This document shows positions 1 through 7,746 of a stretch of DNA of 17,317 bases, piece after piece (position 1 is the stretch's first letter; each line of letters starts with the position of its first letter). The stretch covers positions 1 through 17,317 of the forward strand of contig JAGHSC010000239.1 of the NCBI GenBank assembly GCA_018066065.1, written 5' to 3'. The notes below the pieces were generated by a model, which was given only the letters and a program-made list of their open reading frames with translations, was not told the origin of the DNA and searched no databases. Made by a program: the position numbers and the translations under genes. Source of the stretch: Candidatus Cryptobacteroides faecihippi (GTDB taxonomy: Bacteria > Bacteroidota > Bacteroidia > Bacteroidales > UBA932).

Positions 1-1881
1 CGCTCCCGTGTCGAGGGCCGTAAGGCTGCGCGCATCGAGAAGGAGCAAGCCAGGCTCGAGGCGAGGATTGCACGGCTTGAGGAACGCCTTGAGCGCCGTC
101 TGGACGCGTTGGGACGCGCCAGGAAGGGCGAGGTCAAGGCAAGGCTCGAGGAGGAAATCGCCTCGATCCGTGCAGAGGTCTCATCCGTGAGAGTCTCGAT
201 GGAGAAGGCTGGCACCTCGGATCCTGAATGGCACATCGGTGATGCAGCCGTCCCTGTCCTCTCCGAGGCTCAGGAGAAGGCCTGCGCCGAGGTAAAGACT
301 CTCATGTCGGCACGCAAGCCGGTTCTCCTTCATGGTGTGACAGGCTCCGGCAAGACGGAAATCTATCTCAAGCTGGCCTCCGAGACCCTTGCGAAGGGAC
401 GCAATGTCCTGATCCTTGTTCCGGAGATCGCACTCAGCCGCCAGCTGGAGGACAGGATGCAGGAGGCCTTTCCCGGCAGCCTCCGGGTGTTCCATTCCGC
501 GGAGACTGTCCTGTCCAGGCATGACACCGCTGCATTCATCAAGAGCCGTCCTTACGTGGTAATGGGCACGCGCTCGAGCATATTCCTGCCTCACAGGGAC
601 CTGGGACTTGTCATCGTCGACGAGGAGCATGACACTTCCTACAAGCAGGACAATCCTGCTCCGCGCTACAACGGCCGCGAGGCAGCGATCATGCTGGCCG
701 GTGTCTTCGGGGCTTCAGTCCTGCTGGGCTCTGCCACTCCGTCGCTGGAAAGCCTGTACAACTGCAGCGTCGGACGCTTCGGCCTCGTGACCCTCACCAG
801 GAGGTACTTCGAGGCTGCGGATTCGGATGTGGAGGTCATCGACACGATTGCCGAGAGGCGCAAGAGGGGCATGGTGGGAAGCTTCTCCCGCAAGCTCATC
901 GCCCACATCGGAGAGCGGCTCAGCCTGCACCAGCAGGTGCTTATCCTCCGCGAGCGTAGAGCCTACTCGCCGACTGTCCAGTGCGAAGAGTGCGGCGAGA
1001 TCGTCAAGTGCAGCAGGTGCAACGTCGCCATGAGCCTGCACAGGCGTGCGGACGGGTCGCAGCGGCTCGTGTGCCACTACTGCGGCAGAACGATTGAATA
1101 TTCAGGTGCGTGTCCCAAGTGCGGAGGCAAGCTGGCTCCGATGGGCGCGGGAACACAGAAGATCGAGGAGGAGGTCAAGGCGCTTTTCCCGGAGGCCCGT
1201 GTGGCCAGGCTGGATGGAGACACCGCTCGCGACAGGCAGTTCAGCACCTCTGTCATAAAGGATTTCTCGAAAGGGGCCATCGACATCCTTGTCGGTACCC
1301 AGATCGTTGCCAAGGGATTCGACTTCAGCGGCCTTACCCTTGTGGCCGTCCTTCAGGCGGACACGATCCTCGGGCAGGAGGACTACCGCGCCGACGAGAA
1401 GGGCCTTCACCTTCTGGAACAGTTCCGCGGCCGATGCGGCAGAAGGGGAGAGAAGGGACTGTTCGTCATCCAGACATCCCAGCCGGAACATCCTGTCTAC
1501 CAGACTATTGACGGGACGCTGGACAGTCAGGCGATGCTTGGCCGCTTCCTGGAGGAGAGGAAAGTGTTTGGCTATCCTCCGTATTCCAGGGTCATCGGGA
1601 TCGTCATCAAGGATTACAGCGAGGCGCGTGCCGGCTTCATGTCGTCCGAACTTTTCAGGGCAATCAGGTCTTCAGGCATGAATTCTGCGGTCAAGGTCAT
1701 CGGCCCTTACTCTCCGGAGGTCGACAAGGTTTCCGGACAGCACATAAGGTGCATCAGAGTGCTTCTGCCGAAGGACAAGGCTCTTGCCTCAAACAAGGCG
1801 GCCCTGGCCTCGTCGGTTGCACTTTTCGAGAAGGAAAAGAAGTATGCCGGGCACATTTCCCTTGATGTCGACCCTGTATAG
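1..1881 (+). CDS. priA: Primosomal protein N' (PriA helicase), 5' end outside window
   Basis: PriA is a superfamily 2 DNA helicase that restarts collapsed replication forks by reloading the replicative helicase. The frame is open from base 1, so 626 residues of the C-terminal part are visible and the N-terminal 3'-DNA-binding domain is outside the window. Seen in order: a very charged Arg/Glu/Leu-rich coiled-coil stretch (visible residues about 1-70), the Walker A motif GVTGSGKTE (about 112-120), the DEEH box near base 630, the SATPSLES motif, eight zinc-binding cysteines in four CxxC pairs (bases about 980-1130), the GTQIVAKGFDF motif, and the QFRGRCGR motif VI. The C-terminal ending is normal for the family. 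The TTG at 109 is not the start, since the frame continues upstream without a stop. The coiled-coil stretch and the Cys in motif VI, where GRAGR is usual, are the odd points. Identification is firm. Confidence 0.97.
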   Translation, partial: RSRVEGRKAARIEKEQARLEARIARLEERLERRLDALGRARKGEVKARLEEEIASIRAEVSSVRVSMEKAGTSDPEWHIGDAAVPVLSEAQEKACAEVKTLMSARKPVLLHGVTGSGKTEIYLKLASETLAKGRNVLILVPEIALSRQLEDRMQEAFPGSLRVFHSAETVLSRHDTAAFIKSRPYVVMGTRSSIFLPHRDLGLVIVDEEHDTSYKQDNPAPRYNGREAAIMLAGVFGASVLLGSATPSLESLYNCSVGRFGLVTLTRRYFEAADSDVEVIDTIAERRKRGMVGSFSRKLIAHIGERLSLHQQVLILRERRAYSPTVQCEECGEIVKCSRCNVAMSLHRRADGSQRLVCHYCGRTIEYSGACPKCGGKLAPMGAGTQKIEEEVKALFPEARVARLDGDTARDRQFSTSVIKDFSKGAIDILVGTQIVAKGFDFSGLTLVAVLQADTILGQEDYRADEKGLHLLEQFRGRCGRRGEKGLFVIQTSQPEHPVYQTIDGTLDSQAMLGRFLEERKVFGYPPYSRVIGIVIKDYSEARAGFMSSELFRAIRSSGMNSAVKVIGPYSPEVDKVSGQHIRCIRVLLPKDKALASNKAALASSVALFEKEKKYAGHISLDVDPV

Positions 1882-1897
1882 TTCGGGATATTATTAT

Positions 1898-1905
1898 TAT
1901 ATTTG
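1898..1905 (+). promoter_or_regulatory. Bacteroidetes -7 box upstream of parA
   Basis: TATATTTG fits the Bacteroidetes sigma-ABfr -7 consensus TAnnTTTG and lies in the AT-rich 51-base gap between priA and parA, 27 bases before the parA start. No clear TTG -33 element is seen 19-21 bases upstream. It would drive the parA-to-aminotransferase gene run. This is a motif match only. Confidence 0.5.
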
Positions 1906-1932
1906 TAAGTTGAAAGAATATCCTTCAGAAAG

Positions 1933-2703
1933 ATGGGAAAAGTCATAGCAATAGCAAACCAGAAGGGCGGTGTGGGAAAGACTACCACCGCCATCAACCT
2001 TGCAGCATCACTGGCTGTACTTGAGAAGAAGGTCCTCATCATCGATGCGGATCCTCAGGCCAACACGACTTCGGGTCTAAACTTCCCTCCTGAGAACGAC
2101 CAGAAAAGGACGCTCTACGAGGTGATGGAAGGCGTCATCGATGTCCGCGATGCCCTTGTGCAGACTGAGATCCCGAACCTCCATCTCATCCCTTCCCACA
2201 TCAATCTTGTCGGTGTGGAGATCGAGATGCTTGAGACCGAGAACCGTGAATCCATCCTCAAGAGGGCCCTTGACCCTGTCCGCGAGGACTATGACTTCAT
2301 CATAATCGACTGTTCCCCTTCGCTTGGGCTGATCACCATCAACTCCCTCACGGCAGCTGATTCCGTGCTCATTCCAGTCCAGCCTGAGTTCTTTGCCCTT
2401 GAAGGTCTCGGAAAGCTTCTGCAGACCATCAGGCTTGTGCAGAACGGTGTGAACCCGGCTCTGACGATCGAGGGCTTCGTCGTCACCATGTTCGACGGAA
2501 GGACCAGGGTCCACACCCAGGTGTACAACGAGCTGAAGGAACATTTCAAGGACATGGTGTTCAACACCATCATCCAGAGAAGCATCCGCCTGAGCGAGGC
2601 TCCGTCCCATGGCAAGCCTATCATCCTCTACGATGTGGTCAGCAATGGTACGTCGAACTACATGAACCTCGCCAAGGAAGTTTTGGAAAAGAACGAATTG
2701 TAA
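1933..2703 (+). CDS. parA: Chromosome-partitioning ATPase ParA (Soj type)
   Basis: ParA is a Walker-type ATPase that binds nucleoid DNA as an ATP dimer and, with ParB, segregates replicated origins. At 256 residues it is the usual length for a chromosomal Soj-type ParA without an extra N-terminal HTH. Seen: the deviant Walker A KGGVGKTTT at 11-19 with the signature Lys11, the A' motif IDADPQANTTSG at 37-48, Walker B FIIIDCSPSLG around Asp126, and a C-terminal stretch RSIRLSEAPSHGKPI typical of Soj proteins. The ATG at 1933 gives the canonical MGKVIAIANQKGG start. The stop is one base before the parB start, so the two genes are translationally linked. Confidence 0.97.
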   Translation: MGKVIAIANQKGGVGKTTTAINLAASLAVLEKKVLIIDADPQANTTSGLNFPPENDQKRTLYEVMEGVIDVRDALVQTEIPNLHLIPSHINLVGVEIEMLETENRESILKRALDPVREDYDFIIIDCSPSLGLITINSLTAADSVLIPVQPEFFALEGLGKLLQTIRLVQNGVNPALTIEGFVVTMFDGRTRVHTQVYNELKEHFKDMVFNTIIQRSIRLSEAPSHGKPIILYDVVSNGTSNYMNLAKEVLEKNEL

Positions 2704-2704
2704 G

Positions 2705-3637
2705 ATGAGCAACAAACAACCAAGAGGACTGGGAAAGGGTCTCAGCGCACTTCTGGGCGAGATGCCTGAAGTCGTGGCCCCTCAGAGGAAACCAGTCGGA
2801 TATGTGAACAAGCAGCTGGTCGGAACCAAGCCGGTACAGGACTACGGTGACATTCTGCGCATCCCTGTCGAGCTGATCGAGGCGAATCCTTTCCAGCCGC
2901 GAATGGAATTCGATGACGAGGCTCTCTCCGAGCTCTGTGATTCGATCCGTACCTTCGGCCTGATCCAGCCTATCTCCGTCAGGAAATCCGGGGACAGGTA
3001 CCAGATCATCAGCGGTGAGCGCAGGTTCAGGGCTTCGAAGATGGCCGGGATGGATGTCATCCCTGCCTACGTCCGTGCAGCCGATGACCAGGGAATGCTC
3101 GAGATGGCGATCGTCGAGAACATCCAGAGGCAGGATCTTGACCCGATCGAGGTGGCCATGAGCTATCAGAGGCTTATCGACGAATGCAGCCTGACCCAGG
3201 AGCAGATGGCCCAGAGGGTCGGCAAGAACAGAGTGTCCGTCACCAACTGCCTCACGCTTCTCAAGCTTCCTGCAAAGGTGCAGCACGACCTCAAGGCCGG
3301 CCTGCTCAGCACGGGACATGCCAAGGCTCTTCTCAGCCTTGAGGATTCCAATGTCCAGGAGCTTCTCTGCGACCTCACGATCAAGGAAGGCCTTTCCGTC
3401 AGGGAACTCGAGGAGAAGGTCCGCAGGATCGCCAAGGGCGCAAGGCCGAAGCCTGCCCAGAAGGTCCAGGACCTTCCTGACGACTACTATCGCGTGCTCG
3501 AGCACATCGGGAAGTATTTCGACAACAGCATAAGCCTGAAGCGCTCAGCTTCCGGCAAGGGAACGATGACCATCCGCTTCAACTCCGACGAAGAGGTCTC
3601 CAAGTTCCTCAAGGCCCTGGAGGATTCGGACATCTAG
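2705..3637 (+). CDS. parB: Chromosome-partitioning protein ParB (Spo0J family, CTPase)
   Basis: ParB binds parS sites, loads as a CTP-dependent clamp and stimulates ParA ATPase. It is 310 residues long. The N-terminal RGLGKGLSALLGE segment (7-19) is the conserved ParA-contacting motif. The nucleotide-binding ParB domain follows, with NPFQPR (61-66), GERRFRA (104-110) and ENIQRQDL (138-145). A helix-turn-helix lies at about 162-187 (LTQEQMAQRVGKNRVSVTNCLTLLKLP region), and a C-terminal dimerisation domain completes the protein after a basic, Pro/Lys-rich linker near 245-255. No parS-like palindrome (TGTTNCACGTGAAACA) was spotted in the window by eye, so the cognate sites are probably elsewhere. 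Its TAG stop is followed directly by the next gene's ATG. Confidence 0.97.
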   Translation: MSNKQPRGLGKGLSALLGEMPEVVAPQRKPVGYVNKQLVGTKPVQDYGDILRIPVELIEANPFQPRMEFDDEALSELCDSIRTFGLIQPISVRKSGDRYQIISGERRFRASKMAGMDVIPAYVRAADDQGMLEMAIVENIQRQDLDPIEVAMSYQRLIDECSLTQEQMAQRVGKNRVSVTNCLTLLKLPAKVQHDLKAGLLSTGHAKALLSLEDSNVQELLCDLTIKEGLSVRELEEKVRRIAKGARPKPAQKVQDLPDDYYRVLEHIGKYFDNSISLKRSASGKGTMTIRFNSDEEVSKFLKALEDSDI

Positions 3638-4642
3638 ATGCTGGCATTCGGAAAACATACTCTCAGACTCTCCCTGGTGCTGGCTTTGCTGTGCACTTTC
3701 TCCATCGGCTCCAAGGCCCAGTTCAAGGAGGAGGCATTCTCGCAGAACTACAACAATCCGGCAGACACGACCGCCAGCAAGGATTCCGTCGACAAGATGT
3801 TCTCATTCAAGGAGTTCTCCCATGGAGTCATCCACCGGGACAGCACCTTGAGGATCGGAACCCTGTTCGGTGGGTCGACGGTCTTCATCGGTTCGGGACA
3901 GTACTACAACCACCAGGCATGGAAGCTGCCGATCGTCTATGGCGGCCTTGGTGCCACACTCGGACTCGGCTTCCACTACAAGAGCCAGTACAATGCATCG
4001 AAGAAGGCATTCGATGCCGCCTTCGAGCTTGACCCGCAGACACCCCTGACTCCGGACAAGCATGCGAAGGACATGGCTTCATACATGTTCGCCAGTGCAG
4101 GATTCATCTACTGGGCAACTCTCATGGATGAAATGGTCAACTACAAGAAGGACGTGAAGAACCAGGCCGGAAAGGCCACGGTCTATTCCATCCTCCTCCC
4201 GGGACTCGGGCAGTGCTACAACGGTGAGTACTGGAAAGTCCCTATCTACTGGGGAACCATCATGGGAGCCTGTCACTACTATTCAGTCAACAAGCGCAAC
4301 TACGAGAAATACAGACGCATCTACAATGAGGCCACCGATCCGGCCGGAGGCTACACCGGGCAGATCACGGGCGAGACGGCTCTGTACTACAGGGATGTGT
4401 TCCGACGGTACAGGGACTACTCCGTGCTTGCCATCGCGGGCTTCTACCTCATCCAGGTCATAGATGCGAATGTCTTTGCCTACATGCAGGATTTCGACGT
4501 CAGCAATGAGCTGGCGATGAAGGTCACCCCCACGGTGATCACTCCTGACAATGAATATGCTCTTGCTCCGGTACGTGGAGGCTTCAGGGGAGGTCCTCTC
4601 GGGAGCAGTGCCTATGGCCTGAGGATAGGCTTCACCTTTTAG
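3638..4642 (+). CDS. DUF5683 family membrane/secreted protein with internal repeat
   Basis: A 334-residue protein with a signal peptide or N-terminal anchor (hydrophobic residues about 9-25, ending SKAQ). It matches the Bacteroidetes DUF5683 family by its motif LLPGLGQCYNGEYWKVPI (186-203), followed by the basic segment NKRNYEKYRRIYN. A second copy of the motif precedes it, GSGQYYNHQAWKLPIVYGG at 85-103, so the core appears duplicated (about 76-112 and 183-216). Each copy runs into a hydrophobic stretch that may be a membrane hairpin. The C-terminal part ends in a hydrophobic AYGLRIGFTF like the last strand of an outer-membrane protein. Function is unknown. Position between parB and an lytic transglycosylase, with zero spacing to parB, suggests a role linked to cell-envelope growth or division, which is inference. 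Confidence 0.85.
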   Translation: MLAFGKHTLRLSLVLALLCTFSIGSKAQFKEEAFSQNYNNPADTTASKDSVDKMFSFKEFSHGVIHRDSTLRIGTLFGGSTVFIGSGQYYNHQAWKLPIVYGGLGATLGLGFHYKSQYNASKKAFDAAFELDPQTPLTPDKHAKDMASYMFASAGFIYWATLMDEMVNYKKDVKNQAGKATVYSILLPGLGQCYNGEYWKVPIYWGTIMGACHYYSVNKRNYEKYRRIYNEATDPAGGYTGQITGETALYYRDVFRRYRDYSVLAIAGFYLIQVIDANVFAYMQDFDVSNELAMKVTPTVITPDNEYALAPVRGGFRGGPLGSSAYGLRIGFTF

Positions 4643-4656
4643 GTTTCAGAAACCAG

Positions 4657-6387
4657 ATGAAGAATACAATCATAGCACTTTTCTCCTCCATCCTGATCCT
4701 GCTGGCATTGTCTCCGGTCGAGGCTGACGCACAGTCAAGGGGAAAGCTGAAGAAGGAGAATGTCGTACTGAAGGCAAGGCTTGATTCGCTCATGTCGCTG
4801 CTGGATGCCGAGAGGAAGGACGCCCATGAGCGTGACAGCGTCACCCAGGAGATGCTCAGCATCTATCAGGAGAATGAGCGCAAGCATGATGTGTGGCTCA
4901 ACCCTGATGACTTCACACCGGAAGTCACCGACAGCCTGATGAACATCTGGTACCTCCACAGACAGTCCAAGGACCAGCCGTTCGAGCCAGAGTTCGACAT
5001 GGATTCGATCCATTTCACCTCCAAGGTGTCCGATGCAGAGCTCCAGCGCAGGCTCGAGAAACTGAATTCAGTCATCGCCCTGCCTTACAACGAGACGGTC
5101 CGCAACTACATGATCCTCTACTCCGAGAAGATGCCGAAGAGAGTCAGCAACATGCTGGCTCTTGCACAGTACTACATGCCGATCTTCGAAGAGACTTTCA
5201 GCAGGTACGGCCTTCCTGACGAGCTGAAATACGTTTCCATCATCGAATCCGCACTCAACCCGAACGCTGTCTCGAGAGTCGGTGCGGTCGGAATGTGGCA
5301 GTTCATGATCAAGACGGCGAAGAGCTACGGACTTGAGGTCAACTCCCTCGTGGACGAGCGCCGTGACCCATTCAAGTCAGCCGATGCCGCCGCAAGGTAC
5401 ATGATGGACCTCTACAAGCTCTTCGGGGACTGGAACCTTGCGATCTCATCCTACAACTGCGGCCCGGGCAATGTCAACAAGGCAATCAGGAGGGGAGGAA
5501 GCAGGGACTACTGGAATGTCTACAAGTACCTTCCGAGGGAAACCAGAGGCTATGTCCCTGCCTTTGTGGGAGCAATGTACGGCCTTAAGTACAGCAAGGA
5601 ATATGGACTCGCCTCAGGCGCAATCGAGATGCCGGCCCAGGTCGACACGTTCGAGATCCGCCGCAATCTCCATTTCCAGCAGGTCAGTGACCTCGTTGGA
5701 ATCTCCATGGATGAGCTCAGAGGCATCAATCCTCAGTACGTCAAGGACCTGATCCCTGGCGACACCAAGACTTACATCCTCAGGCTCCCTTACCAGTACA
5801 CGGCCGCTTTCCTCGCCAACGAGGACTCTGTCTACACCTACAAGGCCGACCAGTATCTGGAGCAGAGAACACTCCTTGAATCCGCCTCGACGACTTCCCG
5901 CTCCTCCGGTGCAACTGTCACCGACAGGGTAACCTACAAGGTCAAGAAAGGCGATTCACTCGGAAAGATCGCTTCGAAGTACCGTGTCTCCGTCGATCAG
6001 CTCAAGAAGTGGAACCATCTGAGAAGCAACACGATCTCCATCGGCCAGAACATCTACATCTACAAGTCTGTCCCTGCACCTGCCAAGTCGGCAGCACCGG
6101 CGCCTGCACCTGCCAAGCCTTCGGCACCGGCTCCTGCGGCGGAAGCAAGGGACACCGTGGCGAAAGCCGCCCCTGCCGACACCGTTTCAAGGGCAATCAC
6201 TCAGGAAACAGCTGAGCCTGAGCAGAAAACGGCACCGGAGTATGTGGAGTACGTTATCAGGAAGGGGGACACCCTGACCAAGATTGCCAACCGTTATCCT
6301 GGCGTGTCCGTCAAGGACATCATGGATTACAATCACATTGGAGAAAACATCAGGGACGGACAGAAGATCCGTATCCCGACTAAATGA
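4657..6387 (+). CDS. mltD: MltD-type membrane-bound lytic murein transglycosylase with LysM repeats
   Basis: This enzyme cleaves peptidoglycan glycan strands by forming 1,6-anhydro-N-acetylmuramic ends. It is 576 residues long with a signal peptide (about 1-26, ending ADAQ). A short charged coiled coil (about 30-75) leads to the SLT domain at about 175-315. The catalytic glutamate is Glu197 in IIESALNPNAVS. Other SLT motifs are GAVGMWQFM (209-217), SSYNCGPGNV (264-273) and the YVPAFVGAMYG end. A degenerate LysM-like unit at about 332-378 (FQQVSDLVGISMDEL, then INPQY) precedes two clear LysM domains at about 424-470 and 529-574, separated by an Ala/Pro-rich linker that contains a 30-base tandem repeat. 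No lipobox cysteine is present, so it is exported but probably not a lipoprotein. The stop overlaps the next gene's ATG. Confidence 0.95.
   Translation: MKNTIIALFSSILILLALSPVEADAQSRGKLKKENVVLKARLDSLMSLLDAERKDAHERDSVTQEMLSIYQENERKHDVWLNPDDFTPEVTDSLMNIWYLHRQSKDQPFEPEFDMDSIHFTSKVSDAELQRRLEKLNSVIALPYNETVRNYMILYSEKMPKRVSNMLALAQYYMPIFEETFSRYGLPDELKYVSIIESALNPNAVSRVGAVGMWQFMIKTAKSYGLEVNSLVDERRDPFKSADAAARYMMDLYKLFGDWNLAISSYNCGPGNVNKAIRRGGSRDYWNVYKYLPRETRGYVPAFVGAMYGLKYSKEYGLASGAIEMPAQVDTFEIRRNLHFQQVSDLVGISMDELRGINPQYVKDLIPGDTKTYILRLPYQYTAAFLANEDSVYTYKADQYLEQRTLLESASTTSRSSGATVTDRVTYKVKKGDSLGKIASKYRVSVDQLKKWNHLRSNTISIGQNIYIYKSVPAPAKSAAPAPAPAKPSAPAPAAEARDTVAKAAPADTVSRAITQETAEPEQKTAPEYVEYVIRKGDTLTKIANRYPGVSVKDIMDYNHIGENIRDGQKIRIPTK
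6073..6132 (+). repeat. Tandem 30-base repeat encoding the Ala/Pro linker
   Basis: Two adjacent 30-base units (6073-6102 and 6103-6132), both opening with CCTGCACCTGCCAAG, encode similar PAPAKxxAPA segments between the two LysM domains of the lytic transglycosylase. A partial third unit follows. Linker length probably varies by slippage among strains. Confidence 0.85.
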
Positions 6388-6665
6388 TATTTGTCATGAA
6401 ACTGAGAAAAGGATTCGTCCTGCGCGACATATGCGGTGAGAGAGTGCTCTCTGCCGAGAGTGACAAGACCATCAACTTCACCAGTCTTGTACGTCTGAAT
6501 GAAACATCGGCCTACCTTTGGGAGAGTCTTCAGGATGTGGACTTCACGGTCTCGGACATGGTTGACCTCCTCTGCAAGAGGTATGATGTCACACCTGAAG
6601 TCGCACAGAAGGACTGCGAGGCTCTCGCCTCCAAGTTCGCCGAGATAGGTCTCGTGGAGGAATAG
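6384..6665 (+). CDS. PqqD-like peptide-chaperone (RRE-fold) protein
   Basis: A 93-residue protein resembling the PqqD family, whose winged-helix RRE fold binds leader peptides of ribosomally made, modified peptides. Seen: the N-terminal basic GFVLRDICGERVL strand pair, the typical NFTSLVRLNETSAYLW segment (PqqD-like proteins share an LNxTAxxxW pattern here), and a helical C-terminal half with DLLCKRYDV and a terminal IGLVEE. The ATG at 6384 overlaps the upstream TGA stop (ATGA), which suggests translational coupling. The in-frame ATG at 6396 (MKLRKGF) is an equally plausible start and gives 89 residues. No radical-SAM enzyme, cyclase or obvious precursor peptide lies next to it. It is paired with the HPr-kinase-like gene downstream, a pairing that recurs in bacterial genomes. 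The substrate cannot be told from sequence. Confidence 0.85.
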   Translation: MIFVMKLRKGFVLRDICGERVLSAESDKTINFTSLVRLNETSAYLWESLQDVDFTVSDMVDLLCKRYDVTPEVAQKDCEALASKFAEIGLVEE

Positions 6666-6666
6666 C

Positions 6667-7728
6667 ATGATGGACAGGGAAACACGTCACTACAGCGTCG
6701 GTGGCTTCGTGTTCGGGCTCGAAGTCTGTGCTCCGTATTCATTCATGGAGTGCACCGGCCCCGTGCTCGAACGTATCTGCCGTGCCGCCATGGGAGAGCT
6801 TTTCCCTGTGCTTCCGACACGTGCAGGCGACGAGGTTCCGCCAAGGACTTTCGTGCAGAGCCGGGATGAACTTCCGGAGTCTTACTCCAACTTTACCCTG
6901 GACCTCTCACAGTACGAGCCTTTCCGTGTTGCGGATGACATGCAGGAACTGTTCACGCTCACGGTCAAGGCTCCGGAATCAGAGTCTTCCATGGAAGGAG
7001 AGACCATCGTGCTGAATGTGGACGACACACTCCCGTCCTACACGATCGGCAGGAAGGGGGAGACTACGGTCTTCCGCTTCAAGGGCTCTGACGGGCTCAC
7101 AACTGCGGTCCTCACTCTCTGTGAGGATTCCAGGCACGGCTTCTTTGCTCCTGTCCTCAAGGATGGAAAGGCTCCATCCTGCAGGCCGGTGGGATTCTAT
7201 GTGAACATGGCCTTGATGATCATGTTCACCTACAATGCCTCCCGTGAGGGGGCTCTGCTGATCCATTCCTCAGTCATCAGCCATGACGGCATGGCCAATC
7301 TTTTCCTCGGGAAGAGCGGAACGGGAAAGAGTACACACAGCAGGCTCTGGCTTGACTTCATTGAGGGAGCCCAGCTTCTGAATGACGACAATCCGGTCCT
7401 CCGTTTCCACGATGGAAGCCTTTATGTCTATGGAACACCATGGAGTGGGAAGACCCCATGCTACAGGAACACAAGCAGGAAAGTCCGCGCGATAGTCAAC
7501 CTCAAGCAGGCTCCCCACAACAGGATCGAAAGGATCAAGGGAATCCCTGCCTATTCCTACCTTCTCTCGTCGGTCTCCAGTGTGCGCTGGGACCGCCGTG
7601 TCATGGACAGCCTTACCTCGACGCTGTCGGACATCGCGATGACGGTCCCTTGCTACATCATGGAATGCCTCCCTGATGAGGATGCGGCAAGAACTTGTCT
7701 TTCAGGTATTTCCAGCTTATCAGAATAA
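6667..7728 (+). CDS. HPr kinase/PEPCK-like P-loop protein paired with PqqD
   Basis: A 353-residue protein whose C-terminal half resembles the HPr kinase/phosphorylase and PEP carboxykinase fold. Seen: a hydrophobic lead-in ALLIHSSVISHDGMANLF (196-213), the P-loop GKSGTGKST (215-223), the acidic NDDNP motif (239-243) expected to hold metal, and a Gly-rich GTPWSGKTPC loop (256-265). The N-terminal 180 residues match nothing I recognise and may hold a substrate-binding domain. HPr-kinase-like enzymes paired with PqqD/B1-like RRE proteins phosphorylate precursor peptides in some lasso-peptide pathways, so a peptide or protein kinase is a reasonable guess, though no precursor is visible here. A GGAGG at 6656-6660, inside the end of the pqqD-like gene, sits six bases before the start. 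This is unusual for the phylum and may be chance. ATG at 6670 is an alternative start. Confidence 0.8.
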   Translation: MMDRETRHYSVGGFVFGLEVCAPYSFMECTGPVLERICRAAMGELFPVLPTRAGDEVPPRTFVQSRDELPESYSNFTLDLSQYEPFRVADDMQELFTLTVKAPESESSMEGETIVLNVDDTLPSYTIGRKGETTVFRFKGSDGLTTAVLTLCEDSRHGFFAPVLKDGKAPSCRPVGFYVNMALMIMFTYNASREGALLIHSSVISHDGMANLFLGKSGTGKSTHSRLWLDFIEGAQLLNDDNPVLRFHDGSLYVYGTPWSGKTPCYRNTSRKVRAIVNLKQAPHNRIERIKGIPAYSYLLSSVSSVRWDRRVMDSLTSTLSDIAMTVPCYIMECLPDEDAARTCLSGISSLSE

Positions 7729-7746
7729 TAGTTGTCACGAAAATAT

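Noticed and set aside
2639..3505. A 288-residue open frame antisense to parB
   Set aside because: It mirrors the GC-rich third positions of parB, has no recognisable motif, and parB is certain.
1933..3637. A parS site near parAB
   Set aside because: No match to the TGTTNCACGTGAAACA palindrome was found by eye in or near these genes; the few ACACGT or CACGTC strings lack the flanking arms.
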